Shown here piece after piece: positions 43,350-55,438 of a DNA stretch of 64,000 bases. This stretch comes from Symbiodinium kawagutii. Lineage: Eukaryota > Sar > Dinophyceae > Suessiales > Symbiodiniaceae. The stretch is from contig VSDK01013072.1 in assembly GCA_009767595.1 (NCBI GenBank), forward strand, positions 142,807-206,806. The letters are read 5' to 3'. Numbering within the stretch: position 1 is the stretch's first letter; each line of letters starts with the position of its first letter. Both the position numbers and the translations under genes were made by a program. The notes under the pieces are model-generated. The model was given only the letters and a program-made list of their open reading frames with translations, was not told the origin of the DNA and ran no database searches.

Positions 43350-46300
43350 GTCATCGTGGCCCAGTGGTGCATTTGGTGCCAAGCCATCAGATCGGCCATG
43401 TGGTCGTTTTGGTCGGTCACTTCCCAGGCCACCCCCAGCCCCAGCCTTGCCACCTCCAGTCCAGGTGCCACCCCCACCACCGCCACCACCATTGCCCGGA
43501 GCACCCGTGGAATCAGCGGCGACGCGTCTGAAGGGCATCGACTTGAGCTACTTTTGTGGCCTGGCAGATTTGGGAAGACAGCGTTGCAGAGTTCACATGT
43601 CGGAATCAAAAGCTTTATCTCGTGAAACACTTTGAGAAACACTAGGGCTGACCCCAAACCAAAATGGCAAGCGAACATTTTTTGAGGCCTATTTTTTGGG
43701 GGTTATGATGTGACATGAACAGCTGAGAAAACATGAGAAACCATGTGGACCTTGGTATGGAAATTCAGATGCCCCTCTTGATCTCGTTGCCCCAACCCCG
43801 AGGCAGACAGTTTACCCACAAGGACACCTGCGATTTCGGCAGCAGGCCATGGGACAGGTGGTTTTTTGTAGCTTGTTGGGCCGAGCTGGGTGAACCAAAT
43901 CTGGAGTTTTACACCTCAAACAGATGCTGTTTTTGCAAAGCTGGGGTGCTCCTCATTTGGTATCTTCCACGTTGAGATATGTTCGGATTCGCATGTTGTA
44001 GCGCCCAAACTTGGACTGCCAAGTTACATCATACAGATCCGAATTCCCAACCTCCTGTTTTTTTCCACCGCCGCCCCCTAAGTGGCCGGCTTGTACTCCA
44101 GGTGTCGCATGACGCATGCAGCCTATTGTCGAGACTGTTTGCTGGGACAACCCTGCCACTCGGCGAGTCATGGGGCGGGTGGCAGTGAAGCTGGGCAAAA
44201 TCCTTCAAAAGATGCTTGGTGTTGAGGTTGGGGAATTTATGGTTTACATCCAGCTTACCAGCGTACGCATTTACGGGGATTTCCAAAAATGGGAGATTCC
44301 CAAAAGCATCCTCATGGATTTAATACTAGAACAAACTAGCTTGGGACGATACCTCCATTTTGGGAAACCCCCCGTATCATGGATGAACAAACGGCTGCAA
44401 GATCCAGTAGAAGTACCCCTGCTGTTGCCTTGAGGCAGTGTGGACTGTGACTTCCAACATTGGGACATGTGTGACTTGGAGAAGCTGCGGCAAAACATCC
44501 AGTGGTGTATTCGCTTGGCCGCCCCCCAACCATCCCATGAGAAAACAAAAGTATACCAATATACACAGGGAATTTTCCATTTGCAAGCTAGGCAGAACAC
44601 TGCGCCAAACAGCGCAAAAGCATTGCAGAAACTGTCGCATCACAAAGTCATTTGGCGGTGTGTCACAACCAAACCCACCCAAATTGGGGCAGGTTACAAC
44701 CCTATTATTTTGGAGTGAGGATGTTCATGAGGGGTACAGAGTTTTGAACTGTATCCATGTGAGATTGCGCGTCAGGGGAGGATACCGGTGCATTGCCGGT
44801 ATCTAGTTTGCGAGGCTTCCATTGCTTGCCTTGGGGCACGTACTTAAAAATACGTACTCCCAGGCGCTTCAAATCAATCTGACGGTCTTGGACTGATGGC
44901 GCTGGAGAGAGAGAGAGAGAGAGAGGCGCTTCAAATCCATTCTTGCGAGGGAAGAAATTCGTCCCTGTGTGATTGGCGCCCATTCCCAAGGGGGTAGAAC
45001 ATGCAGATGTCAGATTGAGAGAGATGTCATGGGTCAAAATCAAACACTACTTTAACCTAAGGGTCGATAACTACCACATACCACCATTCAAAATCGATTC
45101 TGTATAACAATACTTGGGGAACGAGGGTTTTTGCCCCATAACCGGCATACCGTAAGAAGAGGCCGCATTTCAGTATTTACCGCGTGTACCCCCCCTCCAC
45201 TGAAACCATTTTAGTGTCCCAGATGCAATATCATGACCACCGTTACCAAAACAAGTCGTTCCCTTCAACTGCAGGTTGTCGATGTGAATGCTTCGCTATC
45301 TTGGGAAAACAACCCCCAAACCCAAACCACTTGACTTGACCATCGAAAAGACGTCAATGGCAATCCTGTCTCGGTCTCTCAACAACTTATCGATGCTCCG
45401 CAGGGAATGGATGGGAACGGGGGATGAGCCTTTCATTCCCCGCTGGTTATCTAACATGCAAATGGAAATTCCTCCAAATATGGGTCATGTACCAAGTGAT
45501 AAAGGGGATTATCCAGCCAGCCATGCCAGAGTACCAAACATGACTTGGGTTCATTGCTTCGTAGAACCATCATGTTGAGATCTAGTGGGATTCCAATGTA
45601 TGGGGAGGACGTGTTAGATTAACCCAAGGGTGATTGTTAATTACAGGTCAGTAGGTCATTCCCATCCATTCCCTACCTGCTTGTGGGTCTCAGGTCCTGA
45701 CTATGCGGCTAGAATTCCTTGCCCGCGGCTCCCAAGATGTCTGTACCTCCATATTCGAATGGGTGGATATGGACAGCCTGAACGCTTCAGGGCCAGAGGA
45801 GGCTTCCCAGGCAACTCAGACGAAGAAATGAGCCAACTCCGAGAGTGCATCATGTTTGGGTTATGGGATGGATGGGAATTTGGCACACCTGCCTTGTGGT
45901 ATATAATGACTTGAAACTACCCACTGATGGTGGTTTGATTGGGGCCAATGGCCGGCCTGACCGGCTGCGCGTTGCATATTGTCACGTCTTCAGGTGCCAC
46001 TGGGGCCCCGCGACTTTGTTGATGTTTTCCTCCCAAGCACCCAACCATACCCAACCTGGAATAGTTCACATTGAAGATGCAATTGTGGAACTTTTTGATA
46101 TGTCGGACAAGTAGTTTCAGACACATACCTCAACGGACATGTTGGAGACCCTTTGGCTTTGAATTTTGGGACAGCGGTTCATCAAACAATAAGAAAAACA
46201 TTGCAGAGCATTTTGCTGTCCAGTCACATGAGAAATCATTTTGGATTCCTGCTAGAATAAACATGGTGGGTCCTACAATTAGGCAAGAGTTGGTGGTATA

Positions 46301-49300
46301 ACTTCCATGAAGAAGTCATTCAGAGCCTAGCTGCCCCAAGTGATCTACAATGGCTTTCAAGGGTCCCAGGTTCAGACAATTACTTTTTGGAGATTCCACA
46401 GAGTCAGACGTTGGTAGACTTTGACCGGAAAGGGGCACAATCCAACAGTGAGCCTGCAGTTGCGCGGCTTGGCCCCTTCGCATGTGTTTGGCCCTTGTTT
46501 TCCAAGGTTACGATGGAGCGCAGCTGCGCCCAGCGGCGCCGCCATCGCTGTACTTGCCGCCCTTGGAAGCAAATGAGGCGCCTCCAGTTGGCCTGCAGGA
46601 AGCCCAGGCAGATGCTTGGACAGTATCCTGTATTGAATTGAGGCGAGGATTCAGGGATGTGCGATCTTATAGTCACATGAGAGTCACATGTCATACCCAT
46701 GGGTTCAATCTGCAACTAAATCAAAGTCTGGAAAGCGTGAAATAGCGAGTCCAGTATGGAGGGCGCCAACCTTAACTTGCGGTACTCACTGTGATTGTGG
46801 GTGGTTCACCTAAGTGTAATTTTAGCCATGGATTTCATGTTCATGGACTGAAATGGATGGCAAATCATCCACTTTTCTATGAGGCCATAGGCTCCAAAGG
46901 TGGTTGTGGTGAGTGGCGCCTTGGAAAGTGAAAATACCAGGGCTTCAGCATCATGGTACACGCCATGGAGTCACACATATTTCTCGTCTTAGTTTACACA
47001 TCTTCAAACATGATTGCAGTGGGATCGGGCCTGCCTTGCGCAATAAATGTATCGACTTCAAAAGTCCCCCATGGGTCCCATGGGATGCTGCACCTTCCGA
47101 GGAAGAGACCGAAGAGACCCAGGCAGATTTCCAGATGGTTGAAAGGCCATCGGAGCCTACAAGTGGATGGGCAGAAAGGTTTGGATACGAGGCCACTGGG
47201 TCAGGTGGTTTTTAGTCAGTTGTGTTCTTTTTTTGGTCTCAGGCCCTTCTGTTCTGCGTGCTTTTGAGATGAGCTGTGAGGGTTCTACCATGAATCTTTA
47301 GATATCTTGAGTCTTTCAGTCGCATGGCTGAACGNNNNNNNNNNCAGCAGTAAAAGCTGCATGCACATTTTCTTTCCATTTTCGACAGGTGACATCACTT
47401 GTGGCTCAACCCAATGGGATTTTCCGATGCTTTCTACATCTTTCTACCGTCCAACCATTTCAAAGCATAAGCTTTTGACCACTCCCAACCTTGAGGCCTT
47501 GAGGTTCCAATTGTGATCCTGCCGTTGCTTACACGTGTGTTGAACTTTTTGGAGTCGCCATAGATCGCCAAGTTTCTGCTGCAGTTGGGTTTGCTTTTGT
47601 GAAAGGCTTTGACGGGTGATTGCGGTGCATGGGTCACAACCTGTGCTGCCGTGTTTGGGGATGATTCCCATCCAGTACAATACATGAAGGTAGTTGCGGT
47701 GAATTCGGAGCCATACCGACCAGGATGATCTTTGAATAATGCGTAAACGGTTAGTAGATCTAGTTGTTAAGCCCCCATAGCTGCCATTACAAGCGGGATG
47801 CACTCCACTGCCCATTTACGAACAAGGATCATCCCAGCAGACTGCGAATCAAAATGGGTTACACGGATACGCCCATTTACTATCCACAGAACCCATTGGG
47901 CACACTCCATTGGACTAAGCCACACATATGATCCAATTTATTTGCCATAGCCATTTACCCAGCACATTATCCATAATCGTGCCATATTCAACCAGGGGCC
48001 AACCATTTGCCAACCATTTCCCAACCACATTCCCTCCTCCAACCAATTCCCTTCCATCTTTAGAATCTTATGTTTTTGGTCTTATCCGCCAGGAACCATG
48101 TACCGAGTTCATCCACTGCCGTTGGCCAGGACTGGGGGGACAGCGGCATTGAGGACGACACCGACGACGAACACCCGGACGATGACATGTCGTCGGGGCC
48201 TGACGCTGGGCCAGAGAGGTTGGGTAGCCATGCTGAGATGGCCCTGTGGCTGGTAAATAGTTACCCAACCTTGAACATCTGGAAGGTGTTTCAATAGGAA
48301 ATTGGTCTTCAACCCCCAATTCATTTGGGAGGGTCCATGTTAGGCGGGAGGGTAACAAAAGGGCTTCAACCAATGGATAATATGGTCAGTAAATGGGTGC
48401 AACACAGACATGCTTGCGCTCATGGATTATGTAACTAACAGAAGGGATGATCCCAGCGCCTGAAATCTTATTGTACCGGAGATGATGGGACCTTATGCTC
48501 TCCCAGGATGGAAGACGGGCAATTCCGACAGGCGATTCAGAAAACAAATAGTCCAATGAGATGTTAAATGGCGCAAGGGTATGCCTTTACTGTGCCAGGA
48601 AAAAGTGGCAACTCGGGCCAACGGAGTTTCTGCTATGGTTGCTTTTTTTGGGCACGCTTCCTCAGGGTTAAGTGGGGCGCCCCACAAAATTTGGGGGAAG
48701 GTTTATGACATTGGGTTATCCGCATTCTGCGGGTTCCTTTTGGCACTCGAGGCGTGCATGCCCAGTTGCACCAGCCCTAGGACAATGATGAGGAGCCGAG
48801 AGTGCGAAATCCACGTGCCAGACCTCGTTCAGCTGCCAATCCTCCAAACGTGCCAGTGGAACCTGGAAAATATGACACTCGGCTCAAATCTTCATGGGTC
48901 ACACCCACTCAGATGGCCTCTGAAGGTTGTAAATGGCGAGTAGCTTGGGGTAATCCCATTAATTGCAGCCAAGATTTGTAAATCTCATTCCATCTCAAGT
49001 TTGTTTGCGCAAAATGCTTGAACACACTATCTAGTCTTTCCTCTTGCACTATCTTGCATTGCCCTCCCAAAAATCAAGAGATTGACCTTAGAAGCAAAAA
49101 AAAGGCTAAAAGCCAGACAATGCTAGACACATCGGGTTTTCCCTATGGCTCATTACCCTGGGCATCCCTGGGCGTATTTACCGTGGCCAAAGGCCCCGTG
49201 GTGTCATCCAAACGTGCCATGCATTGAAGCTGCCGGCCGTTCTCAAGGCCCCGCGCCGCCAGCGAGCAGCGCGCGGAGCTCCTGCCGCGGCGCCACTTCG

Positions 49301-50934
49301 TCGACTTCCACGAGGAGCGACCGTGGATTGCAACGTGAGGCATCGGTGGCTGGTCACGGGTAGAAGGGGGGGATGGGATGGGGTTTGGATGGGGTGGGGG
49401 TTGGCAGCCCTTGGAAAGTCCGTGAAAAGATGTATTTTTTGATGCCTTTGTGAAAATGAAGAAAAATGGGGGTCGGGCTCCGACAATTTAGCTTATGAGT
49501 GATATTTTGGGAAAGGCAACGGCCCCTCACAGCGGAGAGTGACAATCATCGCTGGGGTTGTCATTGGAATGGTGATTATCCTGGTGGCAATTTTGAATTG
49601 GCGGGGGCAAACCCAAAGAATAGCAGAAAAGTACACCATAAAAGTGTCCCAGCCTGGGGATTGTTAGGCAAGTTTCATCAGGGCTACAGTACCCACGTTT
49701 GATATTTTGGTATTCATTTTTCTTGGCATCTTCTGGAGCTGGGGCCGAAACTGAGATGGAGACAGTGAACAACCTGCCCACGAAGGAGCCGCAACTCGAT
49801 TCTGGATCCCAAACTGAGAGGATCACATGTGATATATTTTGCCCTGCCCATATTGCCATCCTAGCGATTTCTTGGTAAATCATGACCCGCTCTGCAGATC
49901 CGGGGCCCAGGTTACATTTGGAGATGCCACCCCTGTCCTGCCAAGGGGCCTTTGGCCCGTGCAGGTGCAAGAAGCAGGTCATGAAGGTGGACAATCACAG
50001 GATCTGCCTCAAGGACAAGAGCACCAAGAAAAGCATTTGCTTGTTCGGAGCTCAGCTGGGGGTTTCCCCAAAATGGTGGCCGGCCCCCGTTTCACGCCCA
50101 AGAATGGGGCTGATAAAAAAAATGTTTGTTGAATTTGGATGAATTTGGGTCATTTTGGAACTCAGTTGGCCATGGGTCAAAATTGGTCCAATTTTCTGGG
50201 CACGTGCTTGCCATAGTCCATTCAAATCACTTTGAGACCTTCACCCAAAGGGTTGCCTTGAGTGCTTTGACCCGCCAGCTGAGGTACCGAGCGCTTCGAG
50301 GCGATTTGATCCCGTGGTGGTGGGAAACGATACAATAGGCGCAAAGGATCATGTGGGTAGCGCAATGTCATCCACCACCCCCTATTTTTACAAGCCAAAT
50401 AAGTGTTATTTTCACCGTTCCCAGCCATGGGTGGTTTATGACATTGTGCCACCCGCATTCCAAAAAGGGGCGTTTGGCCCCGCCAAAGAAGAATTTGTAA
50501 AATGAGAACACCAGCCTTGTGAGCAGCCAATCCCTGTTTTCAGCCCAAAGTTCTGGTACCCAACCCTGCGAACCGAACCAACCACATGTTTGTTTGTTGA
50601 TTGGTGCGCGTTTGTTGGGGTAGTCGCCATCCACTCTTGCTTATCGGCTTGCGCCCTCTGGCCACTTTGGGCGAACTCACCGGGAAGTGGAAAGACCGTC
50701 ATTTTTTGATAGTTTTCCTACTGGTATAGCCGCGCAAAGCGGTAGCAGAAGTTTTGAAGATAGAAAGCCATGGGAGCGGCTGTGGTTCTGATGCATGCTT
50801 GCCAGAGCACCCAGTGGCAGAATGAGACATGCTTGGAATTTCTTGGCGGATCTCCATGTATCTATCTAGTCTTATCTATCTATTTATTTATCCATCTATT
50901 GTCGACCTGTCTATCTATCCATCTATTTATCTAT

Positions 50935-50965
<31 letters not shown>

Positions 50966-53900
50966 GTTGTTTTCTATTTATCTACTTCTCTATCTAGTTT
51001 TACTTATTTGTTTACATCTTTATTTCTTATTTATTTTTCATCATTCATTTATTTATTCATTTATTTTCTCTTTCTCATTTTTTTGATTTTTTATCTATTT
51101 ATTTTTGTTTATCTAATTATTCATTGATTTATTTACTTTCTTTTTATCATTTATGTTTTTACTTTTTATTTTGTGTTTAATTTTTGTTTATTTATCTATT
51201 TATTTTTTGTTTGTTTATTTTTTCATTTATCTGTTTATCTATCTGTCTATCTGTCTGTCCGTTTGTCTGCATGTCTATCCATCGATCTATCTATCTATCC
51301 CTCCATCCATCCATCCATCCATCTATCTATTTATCTCTCTCTATTTGTCTAGTCTTATCTATTTATCTATCTATTTATCTATCTATCCAGTCCTTCTTAT
51401 CTGTCTATGCTTATTATCTATCTATCCATCCGTCTATCCATCTATCTATCCATCTATCTATTTATCTGATCTGTCTACTATCAATGTATCTGTGTATCTG
51501 TCCATGTTTGAAATTGCGGCATCCAAAAGTGGGCCGAACGTGATGTGTTTTGACACGTTTGACTTCCAAATATGTTTCGTGCCTAGGATTCGTGCCTTTT
51601 TTGCCACTTGCATGGTTCAAAAGTGGGCCGAAAGTGGTGCGCTTTGACTCTTTTGACTTTCAAATGTGCTTCGCGCCTGGCATTTGCAAGTTGTATTGTG
51701 CAAAAGTGGGCTGACAGTGGTGCGTTTGACGCGTTTTGCTTCCAAACGTGCTTGCTCCCCACGCATTTTGGGCAGCTCTTCCGCCAGATGGCTCCACGCC
51801 CGCCGCTTTAGCGAGCCTACCTTCCGCACCCTCCGGCAGCGCAATCCTCGGAAAAACAAAACATTTCGCGTGCTCGGATCTTCTTTCTTCTGACTCTCCC
51901 CTCTCTGATCTTCTCTCTGCGGACTCTTGGACATTCTGCCCTTTTGCACTGCCCTGGAACATGTGTCAGTACTGTCGGAAGTTTCACTTCTAAATTTCCT
52001 TCGACTAGATAGTTGGTTTTTTCCCTGTAGGTTAGGACCAGAGGGTGAGCATTTGTTTCAGATTGTCAAAAGCCTTGCAGGCACCTGGCTTCCCACCGAG
52101 AAGGGTGGAAATTTCGGGGGAGGTGGACGAGGCTGGGTTCAAGCAGCTACGGTGGCCATGTGGCAAGGTGGGCTGGCATACTGGTTCATGAAAATCATGA
52201 AATTTCATATTTTCGCGATGGGTGGACGGTTGACAACAACTACTTTGATCGGACGGGGTCGAACATTCGAACACCCCCATCAGCAGGGGTGGCTTTGAGT
52301 CGCTATGTTCTGTAACCGTTCTCTCAGCACCGTCACCCGTCCCTTGCAGGCGGAGTATTCAGATCAAAGAAACAAGGTGTAATGCATCAAACAAGGCTTC
52401 CCTCTAACTATGACGTCAGCTTGGCCTCTCACCGAAAGAGGGAGCGGAGGAGACAGGGGTTGGGAGTTTGGGTCCAAGATGAAGTGCCGATAGAATTGAC
52501 GAATTGACGCCATGAAGTAGTTTTGGACGTTTGAAATCTACATTCTTAAATTCTTACTATTGGATGCCATTGGACGTGATGTTTGGACATCTTGCTGGCA
52601 ATTTCGGTGGCAGTTGCTTAGGTTTCGCGCATCTGAAGTCAATGGATGCTTTCTGTAAATTCTGCAGGCAGAGTCGGCGCCATTTGTTTCATTTTAGTTT
52701 TGAGGGATTGCAGGGATTGGTACGTGTCCCATTGGGGATTTTTAAACATCATCTGTGGATGATTCTGGTTGGCGATCCCCCAAGATGTTTGGATGATGGT
52801 CAATTGGGACATTTCATGACCCATGGATTTGCATTCCCTCTTATTACGATTCAAAAGGATCATTCCATGCCGAGATCATTCCGGCGCCATTTGCAGGATC
52901 CTGAAGGGCCGATTGCTGAAGAAGAATTGGAAACGACATGACTTGGAAGAGCGACTTGTCTGGTAGGTGATAACCTCATGGGGCGCCTCCGGGTGGACTT
53001 ACCGAGGATTGGTAGTTGGATATGACTCAAAAGTATCAAAAGCCGAGTTGATACCCACGAAGATCACATAAAGAACGACATGGATGGACATCGTGCCACA
53101 AACATCCCGAAACTGGATCCAGAGGGCTTTGATCCATAGCCCTTTAAATGGAGATATGCGCACACATGTACATGATACATTGGTTTGTGCATGCACTGCA
53201 GGCATCTCCACGATTCAGATTCATGATGCCCATCCAGGGGAGCCAATCCAATTTCACGCATCCTTTTCAAGGAGTTTTGCAATGGCGTTTTGGATGTACA
53301 CACTGGGGGAATGTTTTGGGCAGATGCTTCTAAATCCTATTGCGCGAATATCCCTCTAGGATTCACTGCGGGGCTGCGGATTTCCAAAAGCATCAGTTAT
53401 GATGTACAATCATTTCAAAACCAAAGTAATATCCTTCGAAAATATTGACGCGTTTTTTATTCGGGGCCGCTTCAATATTTTTTGATTTTGCGACAAAACC
53501 ACCGCAGGAAGTTGAACCAACAATCATCGACAGCTCTAGGTGCAACGGAGACGTTCCAGCGATCCCCAGATTCGAGCAGCAGATGCGTCGCTTGGTGAAA
53601 CGGATGCGGCCGGGATCTGTGATGATGGGTTTAGCTTCCGGGAAACGAAAGTGGAAATGGAAAATCATTATCTTTCAATAGGAGACCCTCGTCTAAGATA
53701 TTGGGTTTTCCATTTCCAAGTTCGATTACAGAAGTGTACTGTTCTTTTTGGAGTTCCAGAACCGAAATCTTGGGGGTGTTGTGAAATCATTCCACCTAGA
53801 TGCACATGTGTTGAGTTCTCCATAGCGTGTGCGCCAGCCGTGCATTGTTGCCCTACTAGCTTATCGTTTGGTTAAACAAATGTTGGGCTATCATACCCGT

Positions 53901-55318
53901 AAAAGGGGTTGAAACCTGACTTTGCAAGGGCTAATGGAACATTTTTTGCGGAATCATATTTCGCATTTCGGAGAGGGGCATGTGATTCCATCAACCGCGT
54001 CATATTAGCATTTGACATCCATTTAAATGTCATGAGTTTTGTATGATATCCTTGGGTTCGCCACATGTCCAGGCTTTTAATTTCGCGAATCCCTCATGGG
54101 GAAAGCTTGGTCCTTCCGTAGGTCCCAATAAGGGAAGTCCGCTGCCCGTGAAAACTCCAGGTTTGGAGCGCATCATCCACCACCGGGGCGAAGAGATCGG
54201 CAAGGCGGCCGCTTGGAGATGGATGGAGATTGAGTAGACCGCCGGCCATAAACCACCCGTCCTGGGGATGGTTCACTTTGGGGGGTGGTGAACATAGCGC
54301 CTAAATTTATGATGAAATTCAAAGGGACTGTTCTGCCCCCTGCGCAAAAGCACCAACACTTTGCAACCTATGAGCGCTCGCCAAAAAGCATTTCAGCTGA
54401 GTGAGAGCCGCCAGCGAAAGGGGGTTTGCATCTTCTTGTGAGCAATGGCGTATATTCAACACCGGTCCAAAATGATGTTTTCCCAGCATCCACAAAAACG
54501 GAGCTCAGCCAGGCAAAGAGAATTGCATCGTTGGAAACACGCTGGAGAGCGCATTTTCTTCTAACAGAGACGAACTCAGGACCACGGAACAGACACTACC
54601 CTCCTTTAGCTGAATTTCCAAAAAGGGTTCAGGCACCAGGTTTTTTTTTACCAATTTTTATTTGATGGACAGCAACTCTATGGCATTTCTTTGTTCCTCC
54701 ATGTGCAATTCAGACGCTTCCATTTTACAGACTCCATCGAAAATGTTCTTAGATTCTACAATCAAACCAGGCTCAAAACTCTGTGACTTTTAACTTACAC
54801 CCCTAACTTAGGCTGTTAGCGTTTTTTGAGACTGGTTTGATTTCCCACATACCCACTATATAAAAGTTTCAAGTTTTAGCCAAGGATCATTAGCCGCTAA
54901 GAGAATTAAATATATGTTCATCATGTCTTTTCAAGTCCAAACGCTCAGATCAACACATGTCGAAAAAGGACAACGTGGCAAACTCGTGCGAATCACTTCT
55001 GCCTTGAGCTCCTGGCCAGGGCCCCTGATCAATGATCAAAAATGAGTCGGTTCCGAAGTTGGCTCGTTATAGGAGATGAGTTAGTTCTACTTCAATGCAG
55101 ACTTCGCACAACATAGTCAGGACTTTCCTTAAATTTTGGCATGCTCTCAGATGCTTGCTTGAACAGCCAAGGATGACAAGGATGCGGACGTGGACGATGA
55201 GATTCCAGTCGCTGCGCTGCAGGATAGACCAGCGGCCAAACCAGCGGCGCCAGCCGTGGATGAAGATGAGCTCCCCTTGACGGAGTTGCTGAAGCAAGGG
55301 GCGAAGCGTAAAAGCTGA
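43350..55318 (+). CDS. Multi-exon gene of unknown function (Pro-rich, acidic, Cys-rich protein)
   Basis: Ten exon-like pieces join in one consistent phase: 43350-43534, 46507-46607, 47102-47191, 48130-48218, 49248-49334, 49911-50049, 52350-52376, 53540-53633, 54161-54204, 55172-55318 (about 333 residues). Every piece begins after AG with G, and donors are GT or GC. The product starts with a polyproline region, then a PPSLYLPPLEANEAPP segment, an acidic EEDTDD-like part, HFVDFHEERPWIA, a Cys-rich SCQGAFGPCRCKK region, and a charged tail ending LLKQGAKRKS before TGA. The polyproline could bind SH3- or profilin-like partners (inference). I recognise no family. Introns are long and unusually rich in short open frames. 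The 5' end and the 27-base exon are the weakest parts. Confidence 0.5.
47335..47344. other. Assembly gap (10 N)
   Basis: Ten unknown bases lie within an inferred intron of the unknown gene (between 47191 and 48130), so no exon is visibly interrupted. Confidence 0.95.
49911..50049 (+). CDS. Cys-rich exon of the unknown gene
   Basis: After CCCAG, the exon reads LEMPPLSCQGAFGPCRCKK followed by QVMKVDNHRICLKDKS and a further Cys. Five cysteines in about 45 residues, with the spacing CX6CXC, suggest a small disulfide or zinc-stabilised fold. It completes a Thr codon with the two bases left by exon 49248-49334. Confidence 0.5.
50850..51490. repeat. TCTA/TTTA tetranucleotide repeat island
   Basis: ATCT and TTTA units dominate about 640 bases and are cleanest at 50930-50960 and 51270-51460. 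The repeat yields long spurious open frames of Ile/Tyr/Leu/Ser on the + strand. Confidence 0.9.
51515..51750. repeat. Tandem repeat of about 100 bp with AAAAGTGGGCCGA core
   Basis: About three copies carry AAAAGTGGGCCGAAaGTG, then TTTTGACTTnCAAATGTGCTTCGcGCC. The second half resembles the repeat at 6830-7150. Confidence 0.6.
55172..55318 (+). CDS. Terminal exon of the unknown gene
   Basis: The exon has 48 codons and TGA. It starts DDKDADVDDEIPVAAL, passes an Ala/Pro stretch with DEDELPLTELL, and ends with a basic GAKRKS tail. The compositional contrast with the flanking AT-rich DNA is clear. Acidic then basic tails like this are often flexible interaction or nuclear-sorting segments (inference). 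Confidence 0.55.
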   Translation, partial: DDKDADVDDEIPVAALQDRPAAKPAAPAVDEDELPLTELLKQGAKRKS

Positions 55319-55438
55319 TCTGGCTGCCACGGGCAGGTGTACAGTGTACAGATCCTAGCAGTCGCCAGCAGCGCCAGGATTGATGGTCAAAAGATGGATG
55401 GTAGGTTGCACGTAATAGCACTTATGAAACTGTTACAG

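Noticed and set aside
49545-49660. Open stretch coding a good-looking membrane helix (VTIIAGVVIGMVIILVAILN)
   Set aside because: It cannot be joined in phase with exons 49248-49334 or 49911-50049 using AG-G borders. It was left out of the model but is worth checking if transcripts appear.
50770-51647. Ile/Tyr/Leu-rich frames up to 164 codons
   Set aside because: They are translations of the TCTA/TTTA tetranucleotide repeat.
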